64,000 nt of DNA from Siphonodentalium dalli (taxonomy: Eukaryota; Mollusca; Scaphopoda; Gadilida; Siphonodentaliidae): contig CP136066.1 of the NCBI GenBank assembly GCA_032622095.1, positions 108,335,319-108,399,318 on the forward strand. Reading direction: 5' to 3'. The position numbers and the translations under genes are program-made. The first letter of the stretch is position 1; each line of letters opens with the position of its first letter. This document shows positions 45,781 through 58,271 of the stretch, in pieces. The notes beneath the pieces are model-generated. The model was not told where the DNA came from and searched no databases. It saw only the letters and a list, made by a program, of their open reading frames with translations.

Positions 45781-46162
45781 TAATTAGAATATAATTATGA
45801 TATTTGATTTGTGTTGGGTTATTTAGTGTTGACTGTGAGATAAACATGGGTGATTGAACAATTCTCTTAACATGAAAAGACCATTTAAAATGAAACTATA
45901 TTTTTTTTAAGGTGTCTTTAATTCCACTTTGGTTGTGATAAGGAAATGAATATTAATTATTTTAACCCCAGCTGTGTCAATATCGTTTTTTCCTTGCTAA
46001 AATGTGATTATGTGATAAAATGGATCTAAAATTTATCGCAATTCTAAACCAAATTTATTAACCTAATGTCCACCTAAATTTGATTCGAGCCTTGCTAAAG
46101 CTTGAATTGAATTTAGTGCACTCGGTTAATAGAATTGTGACTCATTAGAGATGCTGTATTAT
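45781..46162 (+). repeat. Long fold-back, left arm
   Basis: About 380 bp from TAATTAGAATATAATTATGA to TTAGAGATGCTGTATT, pairing with 46624-47045 inverted. Divergence is noticeable (several indels). Confidence 0.75.
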
Positions 46163-46623
46163 TTTTAATATAGGCCCCATTATACTCAAGAGGAAATAAA
46201 ACAAGTGCTAGCTGATACGCAGATTTTTTTTATTTTTTTTCTTCATAATTTAATGATTTTTAGAGGATCGGTAAACCAACAAATAAAAAAGTGTCCTTTA
46301 TACACCCAAAGAATATACCACAATAGTAATTAAACCATGTAAACTGTGAACCTGTTCCTCCATTTAACAAGTCACAACCCTATTACATAATGATAAGCTT
46401 TGAATTGTATCTCAATTTTGTACCAGTGCACTTAAAGCTAGTGTCCTCTTTCAAAACATCACAGGGTGCCAATTGTTTGGAAGTAAATCTTGGCACTTAA
46501 TCATTCAATGAGTCATAAAGAACTATTAAAGCAATTAAAGAATTACTACTTAACAGATATATAATGGTTGGACATTTGCAAAGTTTGCAAATCTTAATTT
46601 AGATATGCAGGTTTTGTCTTGTA
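46163..46623. other. Loop of the long fold-back
   Basis: AT-rich, no ORF or motif recognised. Confidence 0.5.
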
Positions 46624-47045
46624 CAATATACAGAGGATCTCTATTGAGTCGCAATTCTATGCAAAATTGATTAACCGAGTGCAATGAATTCGATTCGATC
46701 TGAGCTTTAAAGTGGCTCGAATCAAATTTAGTGAACGAAGTTAATAAATATTTTATAGAATTGCGAAAATTTTTAGATCCATTTTATCACATAATCACAT
46801 TTTATCAAGGAAAAACAATCTCGAAATGGCTGTGGTGAAAAATTAATAATATTTATTTCCTTATCAAACAGTATCAAAACCAAATAAAGACACCTTCAAG
46901 AAAAAATTTAGTTCCATTTTAAATGTGTCTCTTTCATGTTTACAAAATTGTTCAACTACCCTAATATTACTGCATGATGTTTACCTCACAATCAACACTA
47001 AATAACAACCAACACAAATCGAATATCATAATTATATTCTAACTA
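46624..47045 (-). repeat. Long fold-back, right arm
   Basis: Inverted counterpart ending CATAATTATATTCTAACTA. A further 43-bp piece of the arm appears displaced to 48801-48843, pairing with 45635-45677 (ATTAGCCCCTAAACCCAGCC). Confidence 0.75.
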
Positions 47046-47192
47046 GCTGATGTGCCCGACTTCATCCAGGACACTGTCGCACATTCCAAATTTGAGTTGG
47101 ATCGGTCGAGCATTTTTCGAGTCTATAAAACACACTCACACATACATATATACATACATACACACAGACAGAAGTTCCAAAATATATAATAG
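47042..47192 (+). mobile_element. Short ACTAGC...TATATAATAG repeat, E2
   Basis: ACTAGCTGATGTGCCCGACT, GAGCATTTTTCGAGTCTATA and a CATA-rich tail ending AAAATATATAATAG; related to E1 and E3 by its tail. Confidence 0.5.
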
Positions 47193-48145
47193 ACTAGCAG
47201 GTTAGCCCGCCACTGGCGGCGTTGGTCAGAAACATGACATTTTTTTGGCTTTTCAACGAGTTAATTGTGCCTTTTTAATCAAGAGAAATTATGGTACCCG
47301 TCCCTAAAAGATTTAAGGTACATCGGGCGGAAAGAACTGACCCGATGAAAAATTGTTGAGCCCGACGTTGTCCGGGCTATTCAAAAACCAAATTTCAAGT
47401 CGATAGCTCCACCCGTTTCCGAGATATGGTCTGCGCATGCGCGAAGCTGGCGTCGCACGGGCTCGGCGACCCGATAAAATTCGTATCCGGGGCAAGATAC
47501 ATTCACATACCAAATTTCAAGTCGATAGCTCCACCCGTTTCCGAGATCTCGTCTGCGCATGCGCTGCACGGGAGTCGCACGGGCTCGCCAATACGACAAC
47601 GACGACCACCTGGTCAAACTACACTCACGTACCAAGTTTCGTCCCGATCGGTCGAGGTGTTGGTATCTGATGCAAAAGCAAAAGCAAAAGCATTATGCCT
47701 ATATCCACACTAACTCCCCCCCCCTAAGCCCTGACCTAAGTGTCATACATACTATAACAATGATGTTGTAAGAGTACTATGGCATCCAATAAATCTCCCC
47801 GCATAGGAAACCACTCAAAAGTATTGTTCCCGTATATCTATCTGAAGATGCTAATAACGTTGAATGGTAAACAGACGCTCTTTATAGCGATGCGTCAAAA
47901 ACAAACGCTCATTAAATTATCACTTGATTAACCACCGCAGTGCCGTTTTTTGTGACTGAGATTGGAGAACAGGTGCTCTGAGCTTCTCCAAAACGCGACG
48001 CCGACGGTGTCCGTGGGTTTTTACACTTATATACAAAATTTGAGCTCAATCTGTCAACGCGTTTTCGATTCCATGAAGTACACATATACACACACACACA
48101 CACACATATATATATACGGAGTTCTCAAAATATATAGTATAGATT
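47193..48145 (+). mobile_element. ACTAGCAGGTTAGCCCG repeat element, E3
   Basis: Starts ACTAGCAGGTTAGCCCGCCA and ends CTCAAAATATATAGTATAG. It contains two units of about 125 bp (TCAAGTCGATAGCTCCACCC at about 47396 and 47518), an ACCGCAGTGCCG block and a CA microsatellite (48084-48104). E1 has the same ends. Unclassified; a non-autonomous element of unknown type. Confidence 0.55.
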
Positions 48146-48224
48146 AACATAATAATGAAGTTCCAGGATTGACACTGACATCATTGCACTTACATCACTC
48201 TGCGCATTATCCGTAAACCCAACA

Positions 48225-48800
48225 AAAAAGATTTTTAACTTTAAAGAAAAATTTGGACAAATAATATCGATATGGTGTCACAAGAAGCTTGTACAGAAAA
48301 AATTATTCAAAATTGATTCACATTTGTTAACGTTATTAAGTCGGACAGAATTTTCTAAGTCAAAATAAGTCGAAAATGAAGTGTAATATTACGAAAAACA
48401 GTCTGAGCCAATCCCTAGCCGCATCATGTAGAGAGGGTATTGTGAGAAGCATGTATACCAAAAATTATTGAAATCGGTTCATATTTATTAAAGTAATTAT
48501 TAAGTCGGACAGAATTTTCTAAGTCAAAATAAGTCGAAAATGAGGCGTAACTTAAAAAAAAGAAAGTCGGACCGAACCGCAATTAGCATCATGCGGAGAG
48601 GCAGTCCTAAGGAGATTGCATACAAAAAATTATTGAAATCGGTTAATAGTTGTTCGAGTTATGAAGTCGGACGGACGGACGGACGGATGGACGGACGGAC
48701 GGACACACAGAGGGAGAAAGCGTGACGGATGGACGGACGACGGACGGATGGACGCAGTCAATCCAGTATACCCCCCATTTTCTTCGAAAGTGGGGGTATA
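48225..48800 (-). mobile_element. Pearl-like element P13, minus orientation
   Basis: On the plus strand it reads core units with GTCGGACAGAATTTTCTAAG at about 48340 and 48511, then a GGAC tract (48666-48705 and 48726-48755), then hairpin TATACCCCCCA / TGGGGGTATA ending at 48800. This is the ATACCCCC hairpin family reversed. Confidence 0.65.
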
Positions 48801-48985
48801 AAAATATTAGGCTGGGTTTAGGGGCTAATTATGTGATAAATGTATATACTAGATTGAGTGAGCAAGATGCCAAGCTCATCACATGGCCATCCTGTACTTG
48901 CTGCATGCTGCATGCTCAAGGCATATGGATATCAAAAGCTTACTGTGAGCTTGTAGAATTCATATAAAATATTATACTACATACT

Positions 48986-49140
48986 TTTGACCCTTTTTAT
49001 ACTAAAGCATTATTGATGAGTGACTAGTTATCAGATGTCGTCTGCTCTTATTATCTTAACATCCCTCCAAATGAATGCTAGACCATTCTAATGTCAACTT
49101 TTATAACTGAATGGGAGAATCCATTTAGTATGTAAAGGTA
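48986..49140. mobile_element. Family B copy B7, internally deleted
   Basis: TTGACCCTTTTTATACTAAA start and TAACTGAATGGGAGAATCCA tail with most of the middle missing. Confidence 0.55.
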
Positions 49141-49478
49141 TATAATACATATGGCCATATGTACATACTATGGGTCAATACTATAGAACATTTTACACTT
49201 GTAAAATAATTTTATTTAAATTTTTATTAATGATACTGAAGGGTGAGAATATCAAGAGCTGAGCTCAGTGTTGGGCTGGTATATAACCCTGTGTGGTACA
49301 CAACAGAATGCCAGTAGGTGTGCATAAGTATACCCTATGGTTGTGTTACAGATGATCAATGAGAGATAACTCTAGAATGTAAATAACAGACAACAGAATT
49401 TAAACCTCTTTTGAAAGTCATTCTGATAGCAAAGCCACATACCCAATTTCAATGAGCTCTGATAACACATAGCTCAGA

Positions 49479-49690
49479 TACAGTAATGCCCTAAGTAATC
49501 GACCCCTTAACCACAGCAGAATTATGGGTAACTTTTCAGGATTTTGTCGGAAATATGGATTGTTGCCATTCAGGATTTAGTCGGAAATATGGCTTGTGGC
49601 AACAAGCCATATTTCCGACTAAATCCTGAAAAGTTACCCATAATTCTGCTGTGGTTATTAAAGTGGTCGATTACTTAGAGAATTACTGTA
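49479..49690. mobile_element. Fold-back MITE, copy M9, with a partly duplicated arm
   Basis: TACAGTAATGCCCTAAG to GAGAATTACTGTA; the centre repeats CAGGATTTAGTCGGAAATAT, so part of the left arm is duplicated before the turn. Confidence 0.7.
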
Positions 49691-50481
49691 TCTTTGGACA
49701 GACAAAGGGATAATCATTTCCAGACAAACAAACGTTTTAACTAGAACTAATATAAGTAGCCAATAATCAACAATGTTTAAACCCCCCCCCCCCCCCCCCA
49801 GGGGTGGCACCAGAAAATCCCCGACAGGGTGGCTACACTAAATTACACTATATTGCCTGTTGGTATGTGAAATGAGCGCACATAGTGTGTGTGGCGAACC
49901 AATGACCAAAACCATATTGAAGTAATTATAGTCTCTTAGCTGGAGCCTGGAGAATTCTAATAGATCTGCAGTTGCTTATAATTGATGAACATTACCACAT
50001 ATAACTCGAAGATGAATTGAATTGAACCCATGAATTGTTATGAAAATTCCTATATTCTAGGGAGGCCCCTTGTCTTCTGTGTCAGTTCTAATTTCTAATT
50101 TCATTAGTTGCAAGTGCCATCATGGTGTTTCACTGTCGGGGATATAGCTAACATGTGGCCATACTGTAGGTACTCAATGGTTATATAGACCAATGTGGCC
50201 ATTGTGACGAATTCAGAGTAGCCAGCAATGATAAAGCACACATGTTTCAATAGATTTTCATTACCACTAAAACGCTGATGGTGTAACAATACAGGGGAAT
50301 ACCCCCAGATTTAATGGGAACCTGTGCCATGAATATTTTGTGTGGGATATATTCCGCTGTATGTTCTCTCTCTGACACTTTCCCACACTGACAGTCTGTA
50401 CATGATTACTTCATCTTATACACACAACCGACTTACATATAGAAAATCCCCGACAAGTCCTCCCAGACGAGGGGGCTAGAG

Positions 50482-50521
<40 letters not shown>
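50482..50521 (+). repeat. 40-nt poly-C tract
   Basis: An uninterrupted run of C flanked by GGGGGCTAGAG and GTGTGCCCCCCACTGGCGCC. Its length may be unreliable in sequencing. The related GGGGTGGCACCAG context recurs at 49800 and 38610. Confidence 0.85.
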
Positions 50522-50522
<1 letters not shown>

Positions 50523-52092
50523 TGTGCCCCCCACTGGCGCCACCCCTGCCCCCCCCTACTCCCATTGAAAGGATTTATGATGGCGATTATCCAAGCCAAA
50601 TAGTATTGAAGTCTAACCATCCATTTCTGAGAGGACAGACATACAGATGGATGATGAGTCATACACATGTATAATCCAGAGAGGACGTTCGTCTAAGTTT
50701 AAAGAACTTGTCCTCCAATCCCAGTCTCTGTACCATCTTATGATAATAAAATATGTTTATTAAAATCAAACATGTAATCCAGTATTACCTGCAACTGATT
50801 CAAATGAATTGGGGGGGGGGGGTGATGAACAGAAATGCTGTTAACAAATTTTGCAGAATTTTGCCCAATTCTCAGCAGTGACACTTGAGTATAAAGGGGG
50901 GCATAAAAGTGCACCTCCTGCCCTCACCAAGGGGGCACTTTAAAGGGGCACAAAGTGCTGTATGATTACCAAACTTTTGTCTTTTTGACATACATTTATA
51001 TACCAACACATCTGACAGCAAAAAGAGCCCTTTACTGGAAGTTGTGCCCCTCTTGCCCATGGATGCTTTCGGCACCCCTGATTGTCAGACAGACAGACAT
51101 GCAGGTGGAACTTCCACCCGGAAACTCGATGGAACTAAATTATTGGTATTTAGACACCTTCTAATATCCTAGTGTTTTCTGTAGACAGATGGTGTGACAT
51201 GTCTCAAGACATTGATCGATAATCCAGACAGAACCTCATCCAATTCCAAAGACATCTGATGATATGGGTATTCTCATATAAGCAACCTTCATCAGTAAGT
51301 GGGAGTCTGTAACGCCACTTTATTGTTTGAACAACATAAGTAGCTGACACGCAAGATCAGGGAAGGTGGAGCATAACTCACCACTCGCCTAGGGAGAGGA
51401 GGGTATTCTAAGTGATTACAGCACTTGTCCTCCAATCCCTTTTGTCATATATCAAATTATGAACGAATAAAATATGTTTAAACAAAAACTCGCCTTCGAC
51501 GGAAGCCTGTGCAAATGCATAAATTACATATCAAAAGAGCTTTGATTTTTGTTTTGATCATGCAACAATGAGCGAGACGATATAACAAAAGGTTAATCCA
51601 GTGTAGGTAAATTCATGTGGAAATCAGCAAGAATGTGCGTGTCAAACATATAGGATTAAGGCCAAGCAACAACTTTAGTCATCTCGCTGGCTATATGTCA
51701 CATCAACGATGCATAGTGCCTTAATTGTCAGATTAAACTGATGGTCGGTGGCCTATTAAATTGGCTTTCTATTGTCAAATTAGGTTTTGTGAAAGAGTAC
51801 GCTTAATTGCACATGATTTTGGTCTCAATATTGTTGCCCTTTCCCATTTTAAGAATGTTGTGGTCGAGAGCACAAAGACCTAGAGTGAAGTTGCAAAATA
51901 CGGCGATCAGGCACTCTGGGCTGCCAATACTACACATCTGAGTTCTCCACAACTAAAGTCTAATTTGCAGACATAATGATGTCATAAGCATTCATTATTG
52001 CCTGGCAAAAGGAAATGGATCAAGACTAGGATACTCAGTCTTTCCACTTCAGAACAATAACATTTATAATTCAACGGAAACCACTATAGAGG
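50522..52092. other. Intergenic, two related short segments
   Basis: CTTGTCCTCCAATCCC with AATAAAATATGTTTA occurs at 50708-50765 and again at 51425-51482. No gene recognised. Confidence 0.45.
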
Positions 52093-52321
52093 TTAACCCT
52101 TCCATGATGGGAGCTTCCTGAAATTTTTAGAAAAACCCTGTGCCAATGCATACTCTTATACATGTGAGTCTCCCATATGGAGCCTCGCATATATAAGAGA
52201 ATATACTGGCCTAACAATATTGACATTGCAAGCCTATCTATGAGAGACTGACATATCTAAGAGAATGCAATGGCATAGTCTTTAATGCTGCACCAGCGCA
52301 GCTCCGTCATGAAAGGGTTAA
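52093..52321. mobile_element. piggyBac-like MITE family A, copy A8
   Basis: TTAACCCTTCCATGATGGG to CGTCATGAAAGGGTTAA with intact TTAA on both sides; part of the second hairpin is deleted. Confidence 0.7.
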
Positions 52322-53173
52322 CAAAAGCATTTCCTGGATTAAACTGTGTCATCACGGGTCACTTTCATTAGGAAGAGATCCAGTATTCAGACATCAGACA
52401 TATCCTCCGGCTTGTATATAAATAAACAACAGACGGAACTTATTATTGATCGGTGCACTATATAGTGATCGGGATCAAATCTGATCTGGAAATATAAAGC
52501 TAACGTAGTACAATCGATGAACAATAATACAATCAAGTCAATACAGTACACTTTATGGGGAATAATTCCAATGCAGCAGAATTTATCAACGATAATGCTA
52601 AATTTTTACGACCTCCTATCTTCGTATATATATAGACATCTCTATTCACATAGGGATATATTTTCCCATAAACTGCCCACAACTTAAATTAATGGCGCTA
52701 TAGTTAACAACTATTTGGTGGATAACTTAAATCCCTGTGGCCTGAAATTATGTTCACTTTTGTTACATTTTGATCTGGTTAGGCCAATAAATACATGAAA
52801 TTTTTGTATATGGCCTTCGGAGGCAACATAAAGACTTCATCTAGTCATGGAATGTAGAACAGACAGAGCCAGATTTTCCCGACAGTATTGAATATAAAGA
52901 GCGTTAATTTTTTAGTAAAATAAAGAAAATGTAAATCAATTGTCTCATTTTGGTGCGAAAAATGGAAAATAGCTGGAAAATTGCTATTTTCAGGCTAATA
53001 CAGCCTGCATGTCAGTATTTCATAAATTTATCAATACATTTTATCCTTCCTTACTACAAAGACATAATTTGGAGGCTCAAACAAGCCTACTCTGTTTAAA
53101 TTACTGGCATTATAAATTTAACAACTACATGTACTTGGTAGACAACTTAATAAGCCTCATTCAATTTGGCTGA

Positions 53174-53420
53174 TGTAACCATTTTAATACTAAATACACT
53201 GTATTATGGTCTATTACTTATTTGGATGGATGTTCAGGTAATTACAGCAAACTACAGGCAGAAGAAATGATAATACAAGTGAAGAAGGGTTCCTAATCAT
53301 TGGTGGGAAATGTCGAGATAATAAGTTAAACAAACAGCCTAGACCGTTTGTTGAACTTATTATCTGAACATTCCCTGAGGGAACTACTCATCAATGAATA
53401 TTTAGTAAAGAAAGAGTTAA
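53174..53420. mobile_element. Family B copy B8 in duplication copy 1
   Basis: Hairpin AGTTAAACAAACAGCC / GTTTGTTGAACTTATTAT and end TAGTAAAGAAAGAGTTAA. Its twin in copy 2 is at about 55369-55615. Confidence 0.6.
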
Positions 53421-53871
53421 CCTTTGAATGTGCAAATGTTTCCATTCAAATAATAATGTTCCTGTGTTGACCATGCCATCAATCATAGCTCTAGGTCATT
53501 GATATTTCTAGTCAACATTGGCAATCATCCTAGAATTCGAGTACCAGGTACTTAGAAGGTTATCTATCCTCAAGGCATGACTTTATAATGTAATTAAGCG
53601 TTCCATCTTTTGTGGAAGAATTGATAAATCTAAAGAGAATCAGAAGATGAAAGAAACTGAAAAAACCACTGTAGAGTTGGACTCTCAGATGGTTTAATTC
53701 TGTCGAGTCTGGATAGTTCAGATGTCTGCACATATTTGGTATGAGGATTGTTATGTTACTCGTTACCATACCTTTGCATGGATCACAAATCTGCTATATA
53801 AATTGGATGGCTATTGACAGCCTAATCTGCTATGAACCTTTCCAACTGAGCCACCAGTGAGCCTAATTGGG

Positions 53872-54124
53872 TTAACCCTTTCTATACTAACTACTCATTG
53901 ATGAGTAGTTATCCCTTAGGAAATGTTCAGATAATAAGTTCAATAAATGTTTGTTGTACTTGTTATCTGAACATTTCCCTCCAAAAACAGGACTTCTTCT
54001 GTACTTAAATTATCTGTCGCCTGCTTATATGTATACATGAACATCCCTCCAAGTCAATAATAGACCCTTCCAATGTACACTTGTTTAACTTGCTTGGAGA
54101 ATCCATTAAGGAAAGAAAGTGTTA
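53872..54124. mobile_element. Family B copy B9 in duplication copy 1
   Basis: TTAACCCTTTCTATACTAAC to GGAAAGAAAGTGTTA with hairpin CAGATAATAAGTTCAA / TGTTGTACTTGTTATCTG. Its twin in copy 2 is at about 56065-56317. Confidence 0.6.
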
Positions 54125-54577
54125 CTTGGTTTTCCATGAGGCTTTCAAAATAGGTCTAGCAAATATCATGTTTACCAACATAAATTTGCACTGATTTCAG
54201 TGCTGATTTGCCTATTGTTTGGAATGATGATATTTTGAAACACAAGAAGCAGTAAAGAATATTGTCAACTGATTATTGAAAGGACAAATTAACAGGACCT
54301 GTGTAATTATCACTGCAGAATTTTAATAAGTAAGAATGTGTGTCTTCTCGCTATTGTTATCCAAACATACACAAGCAGGCAATTACTGATTAACAAATTT
54401 CAAGGGTTTTATTGAGATCTGATTATTACATTTAATAGAGGTAATTGTTGACCATAGTCTTAAAACATTTTGGCAAAAAGTTTGGCCAAATGAAATTTTC
54501 TTTTTTTGAAAAAAATATCACCATTGGCCAATTTGGCCACCGTCATTGTGAACCGAGCCTTGCACCAAAAGAGTTAA

Positions 54578-54803
54578 TTATCTGTATCCAATTTGATGGA
54601 ATTTATACGTGATTCGAGGAGTTCATTCGGGAATTGTTCCACTTGTCCCACAGGCATGGACAGCTAACCATGACTAAGTGACGATGTTCATAACGAGACA
54701 TTTTGTATTCATTGCGGACTGAGTGGTTTTGCCCCGAGATGAATATGTTTGTTACTATACGGAAACTGTTTCGCAAAAAGTTCCACCAATCACATTCCGT
54801 CTA
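54578..54803 (+). repeat. 226-bp inverted repeat, left arm, between the duplication copies
   Basis: TATCTGTATCCAATTTGATG to TCACATTCCGTCTA. The same sequence occurs inverted at 56979-57207. It fills exactly the gap between copy 1 and copy 2. Confidence 0.85.
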
Positions 54804-56775
54804 GACCTCCGATCTTCGTATATATATAGACATCTCTATTCACATAGGGATATATTTTCTCATAAACTGCCCACAACTTAAATTAATGGCGCTATAGTTA
54901 ACAACTATTTGGTGGATAACTTAAATCCCTGTGGCCTGAAATTATGTTCACTTTTGTTACATTTTGATCTGGTTAGGCCAATAAATACATGAAATTTTTG
55001 TATATGGCCTTCGGAGGCAACATAAAGACTTCATCTAGTCATGGAATGTAGAACAGACAGAGCCAGATTTTCCCGACAGTATTGAATATAAAGAGCGTTA
55101 ATTTTTTAGTAAAATAAAGAAAAATGTAGATCAATTGTCTCATTTTGGTGCGAAAAATGGAAAATAGCTGGAAAATTGCTATTTTCAGGCTAATACAGCC
55201 TGCATGTCAGTATTTCATAAATTTATCAATACATTTTATCCTTCCTTACTGCAAAGGCATAATTTGGAGGCTCAAACAAGCCTACTCTGTTTAAATTACT
55301 GGCATTATAAATTTAACAACTACATGTACTTGGTAGACAACTTAATAAGCCTCATTCAATTTGGCTGATGTAACCATTTTAATACTAAATACACTGTATT
55401 ATGGTCTATTACTTAGTTGGATGGATGTTCAGGTAATTACAGCAAACTACAGGCAGAAGAAATGATAATACAAGTGAAGAAGGGTTCCTAATCATTGGTG
55501 GGAAATGTCGAGATAATAAGTTCAACAAACAGCCTGGACCGTTTGTTGAACTTATTATCTGAACATTCCCTAAGGGAACTACTCGTCAATGAATATTTAG
55601 TAAAGAAAGAGTTAACCTTTGAATGTGCAAATGTTTCCATTCAAATAATAATGTACCAGTGTTGACAATGCCATCAATCATAGCTCTAGGTCATTGATAT
55701 TTCTAGTCAACATTGGCAATCATCCCAGAATTCGAGTACTTCGTACTCAGGAGGTTATCTATCCTCAAGGCATAAGTTTATAACGTAATTAAGCTTTCCA
55801 GCTTTAGTGGAAGAATTGATCAATCTAAAAGAGAATCAGAAGATGAAAGAAACTGAAAAAACCACTGTAGAGTTGGACTCTCAGATGGTTTAGTTCTGTC
55901 GAGTCTGGATAGTTCAGATGTCCGCACATATTTGGTATGAGGATTGTTGTTACTCGTTACCATACCTTTGCATGGATCACAAATTTGCTATATAAATTGG
56001 ATGGCTATTGACAGCCTAATCTGCTATGAACCTTTCCAACTGAGCCACCAGTGAGCCTAATTGGGTTAACCCTTTCTATACTAACTACTCATTGATGAGT
56101 AGTTATCCCTTAGGAAATGTTCAGATAATAAGTTCAATAAATGTTTGTTGTACTTGTTATCTGAACATTTCCCTCCAAAAACAGGACTTCTTCTGTACTT
56201 AAATTATCTGTCACCTGCTTATATGTATACATGAACATCCCTCCAAGTCAATAATAGACCCTTCCAATGTACACTTGTTTAACTTGCTTGGAGAATCCAT
56301 TAAGGAAAGAAAGTGTTACTTGGTTTTCCATGAAGCTTTCAAAATAAGTCTAGCAAATATCATGTTTACCAACATAAATTTGCACTGATTTCAGTGCTGA
56401 TTTGCCTATTGTTTGGAATGATGATATTTTGAAACACAAGAAGCAGTAAAGAATATTGTCAACTGATTATTGAAAGGACAAATTAACAGGACCTGTGTAA
56501 TTATCACTGCAGAATTTTAATATAAAGTAAGAATGTGTGTCTTCTCGCTATTGTTATCCAAACATACACAAGCAGGCAATTACTGATTAACAAATTTCAA
56601 GGGTTTTATTGAGATCTGATTATTACATTTAATAGAGGTAATTGTTGACCATAGTCTTAAAACATTTTGGCAAAAAGTTTGGCCAAATGAAATTATCTTT
56701 TTTTGAAAAAAATATCACCATTGGCCAATTTGGCCACCGTCATTGTGAACCGAGCCTTGCACCAAAAGAGTTAAT
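54804..56775 (+). repeat. 2-kb direct duplication, copy 2
   Basis: Starts GACCTCCGATCTTCGTATAT and ends ACCAAAAGAGTTAATG. Differences from copy 1 include ACAAAGAC to GCAAAGGC and a few short indels. Confidence 0.9.
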
Positions 56776-56978
56776 GATATGAGGAACGAAATCGTAATAA
56801 TAATACACTGAGATATGCAAAGGTTCCATGGGGGGTTCAAGCACCACTTTGCACATTATCCAAAAACCATTAAATCTGGAATAATTGTCAGGAAAGAAGT
56901 AGACGTCATGTTATTTACGCTGCTATTAATATTTGATTAGATTTACTATCAATATACATCTAGAGGCAATATAGATGG

Positions 56979-57207
56979 TCTAGACGGAATGTGATTGGTG
57001 GAACTTTTTGCGAAACAGTTTCCGTATAGTAACAAACATATTCATCTCGGGGCAAAACCACTCAGTCCGCAACAATACAAAATGTCTCGTTATGAACATC
57101 GTCACTTAGTCATGGTTAGCTGTCCATGCCTGTGGGACAAGTGGAACAATTCCCGAATGAACTCCTCGAATCACGTATAAATTCCATCAAATTGGATACA
57201 GATAATA
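56979..57207 (-). repeat. 226-bp inverted repeat, right arm
   Basis: TAGACGGAATGTGATTGGTG to TTGGATACAGATA, the reverse complement of 54578-54803. Together the arms bracket copy 2 plus 203 bp of otherwise single-copy sequence. The ORF starting at 56995 lies in this arm and is not considered a gene. Confidence 0.85.
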
Positions 57208-57228
57208 ACTGTCACCGACATATGTGAA

Positions 57229-57506
57229 CAAGCCTGGAAATAGTGTGTCTGTCATTTGCAGAATGAGGTCACCAGAGTGAATTTAGTGACCCTATCTGGA
57301 TAGCTTCACCAATTTCACCCACTGGGAACCTCATTCTACTTAGGCCTCAACTGCTATGCGTACCTAAGATAAGATTGAAGTTACCCAGTAGAAGTTGGTG
57401 ATGTTCAACCATCAGTCATCTCAAATATGAGTTTTATCTTCTGCAAATTGGGGGATATAGAAACTTCCCAGAAGGGAAAAGGTAACTAAAAACAATGTTA
57501 GCGTGA
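57229..57506 (+). mobile_element. hAT-like MITE, copy H10, right end missing
   Basis: CAAGCCTGGAAATAGTGTGT start and one hairpin, then the spacer as far as AACTAAAAACAATGTTAGCG, where homology stops. It begins 21 bp after the right inverted arm of the 2-kb duplication. Confidence 0.6.
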
Positions 57507-57510
57507 GAGG

Positions 57511-58271
57511 ATAGAAGGAGTGCCGTTGCCTCAAATTATATCCTTCCACAATGGCACAATGTGTCGAATTGACAAACACATAAACACACATGTCGTTCTG
57601 TGTTTATTACACATCACCAATCTGTGAATTAAAAAATACAGACACAAGGTTTATTCAGGCACATATTGGGCTTATTTTGTCATGTGTGATGATGCTTTTA
57701 TTTTATAATTTCCGGTTTCATGGATGAGATGAATGTCATTTACGTCATGTGTTCACACATTCCAAATATGGAGTAGCAAGAACATTGTAATTCTAGGAAC
57801 AAATCTGTTATAAAAATGGTCATTCTTTGCTCTCAAGGCAATAACATTTCTCTTTAGGTTGATGCCTCAAGCATTTCTTGCCATTCTGTGAATCAAATGC
57901 AGCCATTTTCTGCTTCCCCTCTGAAGTCCACCTCTGGTGGAGTATAAGATTGCGGCCTGACTCCCTGAATTAATATCAAAAGTTCCGTATACAGATTCCT
58001 GTTTTGAACAGACAATAAAAGCTGTGACTGTAAATACAATCAGCTGCTGACAATGATTAGGAAACACCATTCATTGAGCAAGATAAATGGGAGATAATTC
58101 CGCCTCAGAATGATCAGTATACCGATTAAGTGGGTTTCGCCATAAAAACTAATGGTATGAGAATTATCTCTGGCTCACTTTGAGGCATATGGACACGCTG
58201 TTATCACAACTCATCAAATACAGAAAGTTCAGAAACGTTCATGGTAGGAATCAGTGTCAATAACTTTTATA
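57511..58271. other. Intergenic, nothing recognised
   Basis: A 67-codon minus-strand frame at 57867-58070 has no features. Confidence 0.45.

Larger units (their letters stand above)
52610..54577 (+). repeat. 2-kb direct duplication, copy 1
   Basis: Starts GACCTCCTATCTTCGTATAT and ends CACCAAAAGAGTTAAT. It matches 54804-56775 along its full length with only scattered substitutions and few small indels. It contains family B elements B8 and B9 and no gene. Confidence 0.9.

Noticed and set aside
50411-50668. ORF containing a run of glycines
   Set aside because: The glycine run is the poly-C tract read on the other strand.
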